Below, one piece after another: positions 35,386 to 44,752 of a stretch of DNA of 64,000 bases (position 1 is the stretch's first letter; each line of letters starts with the position of its first letter). The DNA lies in the NCBI RefSeq assembly GCF_003208175.1, contig NZ_QKMR01000002.1, positions 242,024 to 306,023 of the forward strand, in the 5' to 3' direction. Source of the DNA: Ruminiclostridium sufflavum DSM 19573 (GTDB lineage: Bacteria; Bacillota; Clostridia; Acetivibrionales; DSM-1351). The notes beneath the pieces were generated by a model. It was not told where the DNA came from. It saw only the letters and a list, made by a program, of their open reading frames with translations, and did not search any database. Both the position numbers and the translations under genes were made by a program.

Positions 35386-37797
35386 GTGAATGACAGAATT
35401 TCGAGATTGAGAAAAAGATTATTCGAGCAGGAGCCTAGAGTGTGCTCAGAGCGGTGTAAAATTTTTACGGAGTCAATGAAAAATGATATAGGGCTGCCCA
35501 CTTCAATTCAACGTGCAAATGCATATTATAATGTTTTAGATAAAATGACTGTCTGGGTGAAGGAGGATGAGCTGATTGCCGGCAATCAGGCAAAATGGCC
35601 GAAAGCTGCTCCTATATATCCTGAGTACTCAAATAAATGGATAGTGGATGAAATCAACGGTGAGCCTTATGAGTGGGACAAAAGACCGGGAGATAAGTTC
35701 TATATTGATGATGATGTGAAAGAGGATTTGCTGGACTGCATTGAATATTGGAAAGACAAGGCATTATATGACTATTTGAGAAAATCCCTGCCTGATGAAA
35801 TTAACAGTGCGTGGGATGCAGGAGTTATAGATGATACATGGGTAAGCGCAGCCGGTCTTGGTAATGAAATCCCTGATTACAGACTGGTTGTTACAAAAGG
35901 CCTGAGAGATGTTATCGACCGGATTGAGAAGAGAATGGCAGAGCTGGATTTACGGGAGCCCGGCAATGTAAAGAAGAAGTTCTTTCTTGAGGCTGCTTTA
36001 AAAGGGAATATGGCAGTAGTGAATTTTTCAAACAGGATTGCGGACGAGTGTCTGAAGGAAGCTGAAAAAAGCATTGACAAAAAACGCAGGGAGGAACTTT
36101 TTAAGCTCGGTGATATTTGCAGAAATGTTCCTCTGAATCCTGCAAAAACCTTTCATGAGGCTGTGCAGGCGATATATATTATCCTGCTGGCTGTTCATTT
36201 GGAATCCAATGGTCATGCCATATCTTTAGGCAGGTTCGACCAGTATGTATATCCGTTTTATAAGAAAGATATTGAAGAAGGAAGGCTTACACGTGAAGAG
36301 GCTTTGGAAATAATAGAGTGCTTTTTTATAAAATGCAATGAACTCAATAAGCTTCGTTCCTGGCCTGATACAGAATTTTTCCTCGGTTATCAGATGTTTA
36401 TAAATCTTGCAATTGCCGGACAGACAAAGGATGGTGAGGATGCGGCAAATGAGGTGTCCAACCTGTGCGTGGAAGCATGCGGAGAACTGAAACTTGTAAC
36501 ACCTTCTATTTCGGTTAAATGGTTTGAAAAGACCGATGATGACTTTATGCTAAAGGCTCTGGAGACCGCAATAATACATCAGGGCGGAATGCCGGCATTT
36601 TACAATGATTTGGCCTTCATAAGAACCCTGAGAAATATGGGAATCGCGGAGGAGGATTTGATTGAATGGTCGCCGGACGGCTGTATTGAGGCATCAATTC
36701 CGGGGAAATGGGATTTTGCTGCAAAAGGTCCCTGGCTGAGTGTCGAAAAGGTATTGGATATTACCTTGAATAACGGTTATGATCCAAATACAGGAATACT
36801 GCATAAAAAGACAAGTAAAAATATTGAGGAATGTACGAGCATTGATGAAATTTACAAGGAATACAAGGATATGCTGGCCTATTTTATGGATTTGCAGGTT
36901 ATTACGGAGCATATCAATGATTATTATCATTGCATATATGATATAAATGCCTTCCGCTCATCCCTTGTGGAGGACTGTATCGGAAGATGCCTTGACCTTG
37001 TGGAAGGCGGCTCGGTGTATTCGGCCGACGGGGGACCGACAGCGGGAACAATAAGTGCAGGGGATGCAATGGCGGCCCTTGACGACATAGTATTCAACAA
37101 AAGGATGCTTACGCTGGAGCAGGTGCTTCATGCTTGCAAAACAAACTATGAGGATATGTCAACAGAGCCCGCAGGTCCTGAAATAAGAGCGATTATGCTT
37201 AATAAGGCTCCAAAATTCGGAAATGATGATGAGAGTGCGGATAAATGGGTGGTTGATATAGAAGACTTTATAGGCTCCAGATACCGCTATGAGTATAAGA
37301 GCTCAAAATACGGAAAGGGCCCTGTCCCATGCTGCTATTCATACAGTCAGAGCCCTGTAACCGGAAATATTGCCTTCGGACGGTCTGTGTGCGCCACACC
37401 TGACGGCAGGAAAAATGGCGAGCCTGTAAACAACGGTATTTCTCCTGCAAACGGTTCGGAGAAAAATGGTGCAACTGCTGTTTGCAATTCTATTGGAAAG
37501 CTTCCCAGCATTTGGTTCCAAAAAGGGGCAATCTTCAATATGAGATTGACAAAAAATGCCGTTTCCACTGTTGAACAGCGTAAACGTGTTATAGCAATGA
37601 TTAAGGTTCTTTTTGAAAAGTATGCGCAGCAAATTCAATTTAATATTGTGGATAACCAGACCTATAAGGACGCTATGGAGCATCCTGAAAGCTACAAGGA
37701 CTTGATGGTCAGAGTATCCGGCTATAGCGCACTGTTTACGGCTCTTGCCCATGATTGCCAGATGGATGTTATAAATAGGGCTGAAATTGATTTGTAG
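35386..37797 (+). CDS. Glycyl radical enzyme, dehydratase-like
   Basis: 803 residues, in the pyruvate-formate-lyase superfamily. The C-terminal glycyl radical motif RVSGYSALF puts the radical glycine at residue 779. The active-site loop PDGCIEAS gives thiyl cysteine C433 and E435, the Cys-x-Glu pattern of glycerol/propanediol dehydratases and C-N or C-S lyases, not the Cys-Cys of PFL. ADGGPTAGTISAGDAM and TPDGRKNGEPVNNG are other family blocks. Start is GTG with AGGGGGG eight bases upstream. Located with a rhamnulokinase-like kinase and a fuculose/rhamnulose-type aldolase, it may dehydrate a product such as 1,2-propanediol; the substrate is not established. Confidence 0.88.
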   Translation: MNDRISRLRKRLFEQEPRVCSERCKIFTESMKNDIGLPTSIQRANAYYNVLDKMTVWVKEDELIAGNQAKWPKAAPIYPEYSNKWIVDEINGEPYEWDKRPGDKFYIDDDVKEDLLDCIEYWKDKALYDYLRKSLPDEINSAWDAGVIDDTWVSAAGLGNEIPDYRLVVTKGLRDVIDRIEKRMAELDLREPGNVKKKFFLEAALKGNMAVVNFSNRIADECLKEAEKSIDKKRREELFKLGDICRNVPLNPAKTFHEAVQAIYIILLAVHLESNGHAISLGRFDQYVYPFYKKDIEEGRLTREEALEIIECFFIKCNELNKLRSWPDTEFFLGYQMFINLAIAGQTKDGEDAANEVSNLCVEACGELKLVTPSISVKWFEKTDDDFMLKALETAIIHQGGMPAFYNDLAFIRTLRNMGIAEEDLIEWSPDGCIEASIPGKWDFAAKGPWLSVEKVLDITLNNGYDPNTGILHKKTSKNIEECTSIDEIYKEYKDMLAYFMDLQVITEHINDYYHCIYDINAFRSSLVEDCIGRCLDLVEGGSVYSADGGPTAGTISAGDAMAALDDIVFNKRMLTLEQVLHACKTNYEDMSTEPAGPEIRAIMLNKAPKFGNDDESADKWVVDIEDFIGSRYRYEYKSSKYGKGPVPCCYSYSQSPVTGNIAFGRSVCATPDGRKNGEPVNNGISPANGSEKNGATAVCNSIGKLPSIWFQKGAIFNMRLTKNAVSTVEQRKRVIAMIKVLFEKYAQQIQFNIVDNQTYKDAMEHPESYKDLMVRVSGYSALFTALAHDCQMDVINRAEIDL

Positions 37798-37806
37798 GAG
37801 ACTGAT

Positions 37807-38712
37807 ATGAATAAAGCGACTGTTTTTGATATTGAACGTTTTGGAATTGAAGATGGACCGGGTATCAGAACAGCAATATTTTTGAAGGGCTGTGCTTTAA
37901 GATGCAAATGGTGTGCAAACCCTGAATCGCAGCTCTTTGAAAAGCAGGTCATGTTTAAAAGCAGCTTGTGCACAGGCTGCCGCAGATGCCTGTGCATCTG
38001 CCCTAATAACAGCATAGAATATCTTGAAGGCTATGGGTTTATCACTGTCGGCAGTAAATGCAGTCATTGCGGGAAATGCGCAGATAATTGCTACGTCAAC
38101 GCCCGCTCATTAGTAGGGAAGGATTATTCTGTTGATCAGATAATTGATGTGGTGCTTAAAGACAAGGAGTATTACAAAATGTCGGGGGGAGGTGTAACAT
38201 TTACCGGCGGAGAGCCGTTTTTTCACCATGATTTTATTAAGGAATGCTCCCAAAAGCTGAAAAGCTATGGAATAACGGTTCTGGTTGAGACCTGCGGACA
38301 GATTCCCCTTGAGAACCTTCAAGCCTGTTCTGACAGTATTGATTATATCTTTTATGATATAAAGCATATTGATACCGAAAAGCATAAGCTTTTGACCGGT
38401 ATGGGAAATGAGCTTATTCTTTCAAATCTGGAATGGCTTAACAGCAGCTTCAGAGGAAGCTTATCCGTAAGATATCCCGTCATACCGGGGTGCAATAATG
38501 AGAAGCGGGAGATTGAAGGCTTCCTTGACTATGTCAGCAGGCTTGAAAATGTAAAGGAAGTTTATTTTTTGCCTTATCACAGGCTAGGAGAATCAAAATA
38601 TCAAGGACTTGGCAGAAAATACGAAATGCCTGAAATTGAATCTTTAAAATTTAAGGATATTTCTTATTTAAAAGACTATGAAGCAAAGTATAACATTTCT
38701 ATAAAGGTTTAG
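37807..38712 (+). CDS. Glycyl radical enzyme activase (radical SAM)
   Basis: 301 residues. The radical SAM cluster motif is CALRCKWC (C29, C33, C36), followed by a ferredoxin insert with two more [4Fe-4S] sets: C55/C58/C61/C65 and C85/C88/C91/C95. GGGVTFTGGEP near residue 137 is the SAM-binding glycine block and YDIKHIDTEKHK near residue 190 is typical of activases. The three-cluster form is usual for dehydratase-type glycyl radical enzymes. It starts nine bases after the enzyme gene and would install its G779 radical. Confidence 0.94.
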   Translation: MNKATVFDIERFGIEDGPGIRTAIFLKGCALRCKWCANPESQLFEKQVMFKSSLCTGCRRCLCICPNNSIEYLEGYGFITVGSKCSHCGKCADNCYVNARSLVGKDYSVDQIIDVVLKDKEYYKMSGGGVTFTGGEPFFHHDFIKECSQKLKSYGITVLVETCGQIPLENLQACSDSIDYIFYDIKHIDTEKHKLLTGMGNELILSNLEWLNSSFRGSLSVRYPVIPGCNNEKREIEGFLDYVSRLENVKEVYFLPYHRLGESKYQGLGRKYEMPEIESLKFKDISYLKDYEAKYNISIKV

Positions 38713-38751
38713 CATATGAGTATTCAAAAAAAATAAAGGAGTCGGTATATT

Positions 38752-40221
38752 ATGTCGGTTAAAAATATTGTCGGCTTGGACTGCGGAAATTCATCATTCA
38801 GGGTTTTACTTGGTGTATATGACGGGCAAGCAATAAAGACAGAGGTTATTGACCAGATTCAGAATGACATGATAAGGATTGGAGATTATTTTTACTGGGA
38901 TATGCTGAAAATATTCGAAGGCTTTAAGGTGTCTCTGAAAAAAGCTGTACAGGCAGTCAATAGAATTGATTCCATAGGAATTTGCACCTGGGGTGTTGAT
39001 TTTGCAATGTTCGATAAATCGGGCAATATGCTTGGAAATCCGCTTTCATACAGGAATGAAGCAGGTGAAATTTACCTGAATGGCCTTACGGAAGCCCGGA
39101 AGTCAAAAATGTTTGAGGAAACCGGTATTCTGTGCGATAAGATCAATTCTGTTTACCGCCTGCTTGCAATGAAAGAAATTATGCCTGAAATATATTCAAT
39201 TGCCGATAAGGTTTTAATGATACCGGATATTCTGAATTATTTCATGACCGGCATAATGATTAATGAACCCAGTGAGCTTAGTACTACTCAGCTAATGAGC
39301 TCGAAAACAAGAAAAATCAGCCCTGAAATCTGCAAGGAGCTGGATATTTCAGAAAAACTGTTTTGTGAGATAGGTGAGCATGGAAAAAGAATTGGTATGG
39401 TCAGAAGAAGTATATTGGAGGAAATAGGAGCAGACTATGAAATCCCGGTGGTATGTGTGCCTTCTCATGACACGGCGTCTGCGGTAACTGCTATTCCTGC
39501 GCAGGAAAGCGAATATGCCTTTATAAGCTCGGGGACATGGTCTCTTATCGGAACTGAGGTTGACGAGCCTGTAATAAATGATACGGTTCTTAAAGCCTCT
39601 CTTACCAATGAGGTTGGTGCCTTTAATAAAATAACCCTTTTAAAAAACAGTGCAGGTATGTTTATTATTCAAAGAATAAAAAAGGAATATGATGCTGAGA
39701 TGAACAGAACCAGCACATGGGACGAGCTTGACACTCTGGCGGATTTGTATGAGGGTGAGGTACCCCTCTTTGATGTTAACAATTCAAGGTTTTTCAATCC
39801 GTTGAAAATGAGCAGGGAGATATGGAGCTATCTCTGTGATACCGGTCAGGTTAGCGGTGGACTTGATTGGGGAACAATAATAAAGGCTGTTCATGAATCT
39901 ATGGCCTGCTGTTATGCAGTAACCGTTGAACAGCTTGAAAAGGCTGTATCGAAACAATTTGACAAAATTTATATTGTAGGAGGCGGTTCAAAAAATATAA
40001 TGGTGAACAGGCTTACTGCTGAAAGAACCGGTAAAAAGGTCATAGCATGCAGTAAGGAAAGTACTGCTTTAGGTAATATTGCAGCCCAAATTAAATTTTT
40101 TGACAATGATATGGATTTAAAGAGAATCAGGAAGGTTATAAAGAATTCTTTTCCGGTAATTGAATACTCAGGGGAAAAAAATGGCATGGAAATTGTTGAA
40201 AGGTATAAGAAAATGCTATAG
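38752..40221 (+). CDS. FGGY carbohydrate kinase, rhamnulokinase-like
   Basis: 489 residues with the two actin-like FGGY domains. N-terminal phosphate loop GLDCGNSSFRVLLG is at residues 8-21, CTWGVDFAMFD near 80, and SHDTASAVTAIPA near 240; SSGTWSLIGTE near 265 is a block I associate with RhaB-type rhamnulokinases. C-terminal ATP-binding motif IVGGGSKNIMVNRLTAE near 410. It would phosphorylate a ketose (rhamnulose, fuculose or similar) to feed the class II aldolase at 43993. No sugar isomerase gene is present in the locus, so the ketose may be imported directly or the isomerase lies elsewhere. Confidence 0.87.
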   Translation: MSVKNIVGLDCGNSSFRVLLGVYDGQAIKTEVIDQIQNDMIRIGDYFYWDMLKIFEGFKVSLKKAVQAVNRIDSIGICTWGVDFAMFDKSGNMLGNPLSYRNEAGEIYLNGLTEARKSKMFEETGILCDKINSVYRLLAMKEIMPEIYSIADKVLMIPDILNYFMTGIMINEPSELSTTQLMSSKTRKISPEICKELDISEKLFCEIGEHGKRIGMVRRSILEEIGADYEIPVVCVPSHDTASAVTAIPAQESEYAFISSGTWSLIGTEVDEPVINDTVLKASLTNEVGAFNKITLLKNSAGMFIIQRIKKEYDAEMNRTSTWDELDTLADLYEGEVPLFDVNNSRFFNPLKMSREIWSYLCDTGQVSGGLDWGTIIKAVHESMACCYAVTVEQLEKAVSKQFDKIYIVGGGSKNIMVNRLTAERTGKKVIACSKESTALGNIAAQIKFFDNDMDLKRIRKVIKNSFPVIEYSGEKNGMEIVERYKKML

Positions 40222-40237
40222 AAGGGGTGATAGATAA

Positions 40238-41740
40238 TTGGAAAAGCTTATGCTTGATATGAGTGGCATCAATAAAAGTTTTTATGGAGTACAGGTCCTG
40301 AAGGATGCCCAGCTTCAAGTCAAGTCAGGTGAAGTACATGTTCTGCTTGGTGAGAATGGTGCAGGTAAGTCAACACTCATTAAAATTTTATCAGGTGCTT
40401 ATCAGAAGGAAACAGGAAAGATTGTGCTTGACGGTGAGGAGCTTGGTGCTCAGACACCGAAGCAGATGATTGACAAGGGAGTAAGCGTTATTTATCAGGA
40501 GTTCAATTTAAATCCCTATGTCCCGATATATGAAAACATTTTACTTGGCAAGGAAATTGCAAGCTATGGAGTGATAGACCAAAGGGCTTCAATAAAAGAA
40601 GCAAAAAAATATCTCGATCTTATAGGATTGGATATTAACCCTAAGACCTTAGTAAGTGAATTAAGCGTTGCTCAGAAGCAAATGGTGGAGATAGCCAAGG
40701 CTATTTCAACAAATGTCAAGCTTTTGGTTCTGGATGAACCTACGGCTGCCATTACAGATAAAGAGACTCTAAGGCTGTTTGAAATCGTAAGAAATCTCAA
40801 GAAGAAGGGTATGGGAATTATCTATATTTCTCACAGAATGAGCGAATTGTTTGAAATCGGTGACCGCTGCACCGTAATGAGAGACGGCAGATACGTTAAG
40901 ACAATAGGCCTTGCCGAAACTAATATAGATGAGCTTACAAAGCTTATGGTGGGAAGGGAGGTCAGCTTTAAAAGATTTCATAACGGCTATATTGATGAGA
41001 ATAAGGTGGTTCTGGATGTTAAAAGCCTGTGCTACAAAAATTTGCTTAAAAATATTAATCTGGAGCTGAAGCAGGGCGAAATACTGGGTCTTGCCGGACT
41101 GGTAGGCGCAGGAAGGACGGAGCTTGCAAAGTGTATTATAGGTGCCTGTAGAAGAACAGGAGGTTCTGTTCAATTAATGGGTGAAAAGCTTAAGGATAAT
41201 GATGTGGAATATTCCATAAGAAAGGGAATTGTTTATCTCAGTGAGGACCGTAAGGATGAGGGCCTTGTGTTAATGCATTCGCTTACCGACAATGTGGTGC
41301 TTCCCAATCTTAAGAAATTCGGAAAGCTTATGCTTAAAAGTGTAAAGATGTGTGATGTTACAAAGGACTATATACAGAGGTTAAGGATAAAGACATCCTC
41401 CCATACGGCAGAAGTCAGAAGCCTGTCCGGAGGAAACCAGCAAAAGGTGGTTATTGCAAAATGGCTGTATTCAAACGCAGATGTATACATCTTTGATGAG
41501 CCTACAAGAGGAATAGATGTCGGTGCCCGGGATGAGATATACAATATAATGATTGATCTGATAAAGAACGGAGCATCAATAATTATGATATCTTCAGATT
41601 TGGTTGAGGTGCAGAAAATGTGCAATAGGATTATTGTGTTAAAGGAAGGGAGAATTTCAGGGGAATTGGAAAATACCGATGAATTGACCCAGGAACAAAT
41701 ATTGCATTATGCTCTTACAGGAGGGGAAAAAAGTGAATAA
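40238..41740 (+). CDS. Sugar ABC importer ATP-binding protein (RbsA type)
   Basis: 500 residues with two fused ATPase modules. Module 1: Walker A GENGAGKST near residue 41, signature LSVAQKQMVEIAKA near 148, Walker B LLVLDEPTAAIT near 168. Module 2 (from about 262): degenerate Walker A GLVGAGRTELAK near 292, signature LSGGNQQKVVIAKW near 398, YIFDEPTRGIDVGA near 420. The asymmetric pair is typical of the CUT2 family that imports ribose, rhamnose and related sugars. TTG 40238 is preferred, eight bases after AAGGGGTGA; ATG 40250 is an alternative. Confidence 0.93.
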   Translation: MEKLMLDMSGINKSFYGVQVLKDAQLQVKSGEVHVLLGENGAGKSTLIKILSGAYQKETGKIVLDGEELGAQTPKQMIDKGVSVIYQEFNLNPYVPIYENILLGKEIASYGVIDQRASIKEAKKYLDLIGLDINPKTLVSELSVAQKQMVEIAKAISTNVKLLVLDEPTAAITDKETLRLFEIVRNLKKKGMGIIYISHRMSELFEIGDRCTVMRDGRYVKTIGLAETNIDELTKLMVGREVSFKRFHNGYIDENKVVLDVKSLCYKNLLKNINLELKQGEILGLAGLVGAGRTELAKCIIGACRRTGGSVQLMGEKLKDNDVEYSIRKGIVYLSEDRKDEGLVLMHSLTDNVVLPNLKKFGKLMLKSVKMCDVTKDYIQRLRIKTSSHTAEVRSLSGGNQQKVVIAKWLYSNADVYIFDEPTRGIDVGARDEIYNIMIDLIKNGASIIMISSDLVEVQKMCNRIIVLKEGRISGELENTDELTQEQILHYALTGGEKSE

Positions 41741-42698
41741 TACAGTGAATAAATTAAAAAAGATAGACCTCAAGTCAATAACACTTTATATCGGAGCAAT
41801 TGTTATCCTGCTTGCTTTTACAATTATATGCAAGGCTAACGGAAAGGATTTTCTGACATCGTCAAATATTCAGAATATTATTTCCCAATCCTCGGTTATG
41901 GCAGTTGTGGCAATCGGTGCATCACTTGTCATACTGACGGGAGGAATTGATCTGTCGGTTGGTTCTATCGTGGGCTTTGTGGGAATTTTCGGCGGAATAA
42001 TGATTAAGAGCGGTGTACCTTTATTTGCGGTAATTGTTATTTGCTGCGTGGTATGTGCACTTATCGGACTGGCTACCGGCTATTTCGTAAGCTTCGGCAA
42101 GGTGCCGGCATTCATTGTTACTTTGGGTACAATGCAGATTATCAGAGGGCTTACAAAGGTTCTGACCTCGGGAAAGCCGGTGTCAGGGTTCCCGGAAGCA
42201 CTCTCAAAGCTGTCCTCCTTCGAGATATTCGGTATTCCTATAATTATAATTTATGTCTTTATATTTTATGTATTGATTGTTTTCACTTTGAGTAAAACCA
42301 AGTTCGGGAGAAGGATATATTCTATAGGAGGAAATCCAAATGCCGCAAAGCTTTCAGGTGTTAAGGTGAATAAAATAGAAATGCTGACTTATATGCTGGC
42401 AGGATTGTTCTCGGCATTTGGAGGCCTGATGCTTTTGTCAAGACTGTCCTACGCAGATCCCAATGCCGGTTCAGGGTATGAAATGGATGCAATAGCAGCT
42501 GTTGTTATCGGAGGAATAGCACTTTCGGGAGGCAAGGGAAAGGTTGCTAACACATTGGTGGGGGCTTTGATACTCGGTATGCTCAAATGCGGTTTGCAGA
42601 TTTTAAATGTTCCTACTTATTATCAGACAATTATCATAGGTGTTGTAATTATCGCAGCAGTATATATGGACAAGGCTAAGGAAAGAAAGGCAGAATAA
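41733..42698 (+). CDS. Sugar ABC importer permease (RbsC type)
   Basis: From GTG 41733 (GGAGGGG six bases upstream) the product is 321 residues, overlapping the end of the ATPase gene by eight bases. About ten hydrophobic segments are visible. The family block GASLVILTGGIDLSVGSIVGF near residue 69 and the EAA-like region RIYSIGGNPNAAKLSGVKVNK near residue 200 identify a CUT2 permease, which works as a homodimer with RbsA-type ATPase. A longer frame starting at 41709 would run through the Shine-Dalgarno and is rejected. Confidence 0.93.
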   Translation: MNNTVNKLKKIDLKSITLYIGAIVILLAFTIICKANGKDFLTSSNIQNIISQSSVMAVVAIGASLVILTGGIDLSVGSIVGFVGIFGGIMIKSGVPLFAVIVICCVVCALIGLATGYFVSFGKVPAFIVTLGTMQIIRGLTKVLTSGKPVSGFPEALSKLSSFEIFGIPIIIIYVFIFYVLIVFTLSKTKFGRRIYSIGGNPNAAKLSGVKVNKIEMLTYMLAGLFSAFGGLMLLSRLSYADPNAGSGYEMDAIAAVVIGGIALSGGKGKVANTLVGALILGMLKCGLQILNVPTYYQTIIIGVVIIAAVYMDKAKERKAE

Positions 42699-42758
42699 CA
42701 GTTGTTTCTGACACCTGCTTAGTTGGTGTTAAAATAAAAAAAATGGAGGAATAAAACT

Positions 42759-43784
42759 ATGAAAAAGTTATTAGCGGTGATTTTTGTTCTGGTGTATTCT
42801 GTATCTGTAATGCTCACAGGCTGTTCCACAAGCGGTTCCTCAGGAGAGACAAGTGCTGCGTCAGGTTCTGATCAGGGAAGTGCTGCAAAGTCTGGAGAGG
42901 ATAAATTCGTTGTCGGCTTTATTCCTATGACATTGAACAATGAGTACTTCATAACAATGGTAAACGGAGCAAAGCAAAAAGCAGCGGAGCTTGGAGTCGA
43001 GCTTAATGTCCAGGCCGGAGATCAGCATGCAAGTGCGGCAGATCAGCTGACAATTGTTGAAAACATGATAACATCCGGTGTGGATGCTATATGTATTGTC
43101 CCAAGCTCATCAGAAGGTCTTGCCGTTGCACTTAAAAAATGTAAGGATGCAAATATTCCCGTTATCAATCTTGATACAAAGCTGGATGAGAGCGTTCTTA
43201 AGGAAGCCGGTGTAACAGTACCGTTTTACGGCACCAACAATTACGAAGGAGCGAAGAGTGCGGGCGAATATGTCAAGGCTAACTTCAAGGCTGGAACAAA
43301 GACAGCCATTCTTACAGGTATAGCAGGTCAGCAGAATGCAGCAGACAGAAGAGACGGCTTTATTAAAGGCGCGGGAGATGCTATTAATGTTGTTGCAGAA
43401 CAGTCTGCAAACTGGGAAGTGGATCAGGGCTATGCCGCAACACAGAATATACTTACTGCCAATCCGGATATTGAATTGGTATATGCGGGCAACGACGGAA
43501 TGGCAATAGGTGCGGTCCGTGCTATAAAAGAAGCAAAGAAGGAAAGTCAGGTCAAGGTAATAGGCTTTGACGGCACTTCCGAAGCTCTGAATATGATAGA
43601 ATCAGGTGAAATGTATGCTTCGGTTGCTCAATTCCCTGCTGAAATGGGAATTCTGGGTGTTGAAAATGCTCTTAAGCTTATAAAGGGTGAAAAGGTGGAA
43701 GAAAGCACAGATACCGGAGCAAAACTGATTTTACCGGAGAACGTGAAAGAGCATCAGGAATATTGTAAAAAATATGCCGAGTAG
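42759..43784 (+). CDS. Sugar ABC importer substrate-binding lipoprotein (RbsB type)
   Basis: 341 residues. Lipoprotein signal with LTGC (cysteine 22), then a Ser/Gly-rich linker to about residue 48. The mature protein is a periplasmic-binding-protein-like fold: FVVGFIPMTLNNEYFITMVNGAKQKA near 50, DAICIVPSSSEGLAVALKK near 108, AGNDGMAIGAVRAIKEAK near 245 and VIGFDGTSEAL near 268. It completes the CUT2 importer and sets its specificity, unknown here but probably the sugar handled by the kinase and aldolase. Confidence 0.93.
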   Translation: MKKLLAVIFVLVYSVSVMLTGCSTSGSSGETSAASGSDQGSAAKSGEDKFVVGFIPMTLNNEYFITMVNGAKQKAAELGVELNVQAGDQHASAADQLTIVENMITSGVDAICIVPSSSEGLAVALKKCKDANIPVINLDTKLDESVLKEAGVTVPFYGTNNYEGAKSAGEYVKANFKAGTKTAILTGIAGQQNAADRRDGFIKGAGDAINVVAEQSANWEVDQGYAATQNILTANPDIELVYAGNDGMAIGAVRAIKEAKKESQVKVIGFDGTSEALNMIESGEMYASVAQFPAEMGILGVENALKLIKGEKVEESTDTGAKLILPENVKEHQEYCKKYAE

Positions 43785-43798
43785 TCATGCAGATAAAT

Positions 43799-43889
43799 AA
43801 AGTCAATTACAATCGGCTAAATAAACGATATTATAAATATCGTCCGGATATAAATATCGTCGCGAAGGCTTTGAACCGTAATTGACTTT
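43799..43889 (+). repeat. MITE-like element, complete 91-bp copy
   Basis: Perfect 12-base terminal inverted repeats, AAAGTCAATTAC (43799-43810) and GTAATTGACTTT (43878-43889). Interior blocks CGGCTAAA, ACGATATTATAAATATCGTC and GAAGGCTTTGAACC recur in the other copies. It sits between the importer genes and the aldolase gene and is non-coding; a clear target duplication is not seen. Confidence 0.8.
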
Positions 43890-43992
43890 GGTAAGAAGCC
43901 GCAGTGGCTGTTGCTTTGACAGGGACAGCCACCGGCTTTAATAAAAACAGTATATGCTTTACACAAATAATTAACCGGGAAGGGATTTAGTT

Positions 43993-44637
43993 ATGAATTA
44001 TAAAAAATTAATTGTAGACTCCGGATTACGTATGCTTAATTCGGGATATACAGTGGGAACATGGGGAAATATCAGCGTGAGAGATCAGGAGAAAAATCTT
44101 GTATACCTGACTCCAAGCGGAATGGACTATTCAAAGATTATTGAGGAGGATGTTGTAGTATGTGACCTTGACGGTAATACGGTTGAAGGAACAAGGAAGC
44201 CCACAATAGAAACCTTACTGCATTTAGGAGTATACAAGGCACGTCCGGAGGTCAATGCGATTGTTCATACACATCCTATATATTCAACAGTGTTTTCCTG
44301 TGCGGGTGAGGATATTCCTTCTGTTATTGACGAAGCGGCTCAAACTCTTGGAGGCATTGTAAAAACCGCTCCTTATGCACTTCCGGGTTCACAGGAGCTG
44401 GCGGATAATTGTGTACGGGCACTCGGAGATAAAGCAAACGCCTGCCTGCTGATGTCCCATGGAGCTGTATGCCTGGGCGAGACAATGGAAGCGGCCTTCA
44501 AAGTATCAACGGTACTTGAGGTAACCGCACAAATTTATTATATGGTAAGATCAATGGGGAAAGAGTGTATTAAAATATCCGATGAAAATATTGCAGCTAT
44601 GGAGTATTTTGTTAAGAATATATATGGTCAAAGATGA
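43993..44637 (+). CDS. Class II aldolase, L-fuculose/rhamnulose-1-phosphate type
   Basis: 214 residues, the length of FucA. The zinc ligands match the E. coli FucA pattern: E73 (TIETLLH), H92 and H94 (VHTHPIYS) and H156 (SHGAV). Such enzymes split a 1-phospho-ketose into dihydroxyacetone phosphate and L-lactaldehyde. Combined with the kinase, this predicts a 6-deoxy-hexose pathway; reduction of lactaldehyde to 1,2-propanediol would give the glycyl radical enzyme its substrate. A MITE-like element separates it from the importer genes, but the only good terminator is after this gene, so it may still be co-transcribed. Ribulose-phosphate epimerase-like members of the fold are an alternative. Confidence 0.88.
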   Translation: MNYKKLIVDSGLRMLNSGYTVGTWGNISVRDQEKNLVYLTPSGMDYSKIIEEDVVVCDLDGNTVEGTRKPTIETLLHLGVYKARPEVNAIVHTHPIYSTVFSCAGEDIPSVIDEAAQTLGGIVKTAPYALPGSQELADNCVRALGDKANACLLMSHGAVCLGETMEAAFKVSTVLEVTAQIYYMVRSMGKECIKISDENIAAMEYFVKNIYGQR

Positions 44638-44645
44638 AGCTGATA

Positions 44646-44690
44646 AAAAACCTCTTGGTGTACATTAAAAAAGTGCGCCGAGGGGTTTTT
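44646..44690 (+). terminator. Intrinsic terminator of the sugar locus
   Basis: AAAACCTCTTGGTG pairs with CGCCGAGGGGTTTT (with G-T pairs), and the T-run continues to 44690. It starts nine bases after the aldolase stop. Confidence 0.8.
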
Positions 44691-44752
44691 ATTTGCTGTA
44701 CAATTATAGTATTATTAGAGTTGATATTATATAACCCCTGAGGAGTTTACAC

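Noticed and set aside
35386..37797. Pyruvate formate-lyase
   Set aside because: The active site has a single cysteine followed by Ile-Glu (GCIE), not the adjacent Cys-Cys of PFL, and the context is a sugar locus with a three-cluster activase.
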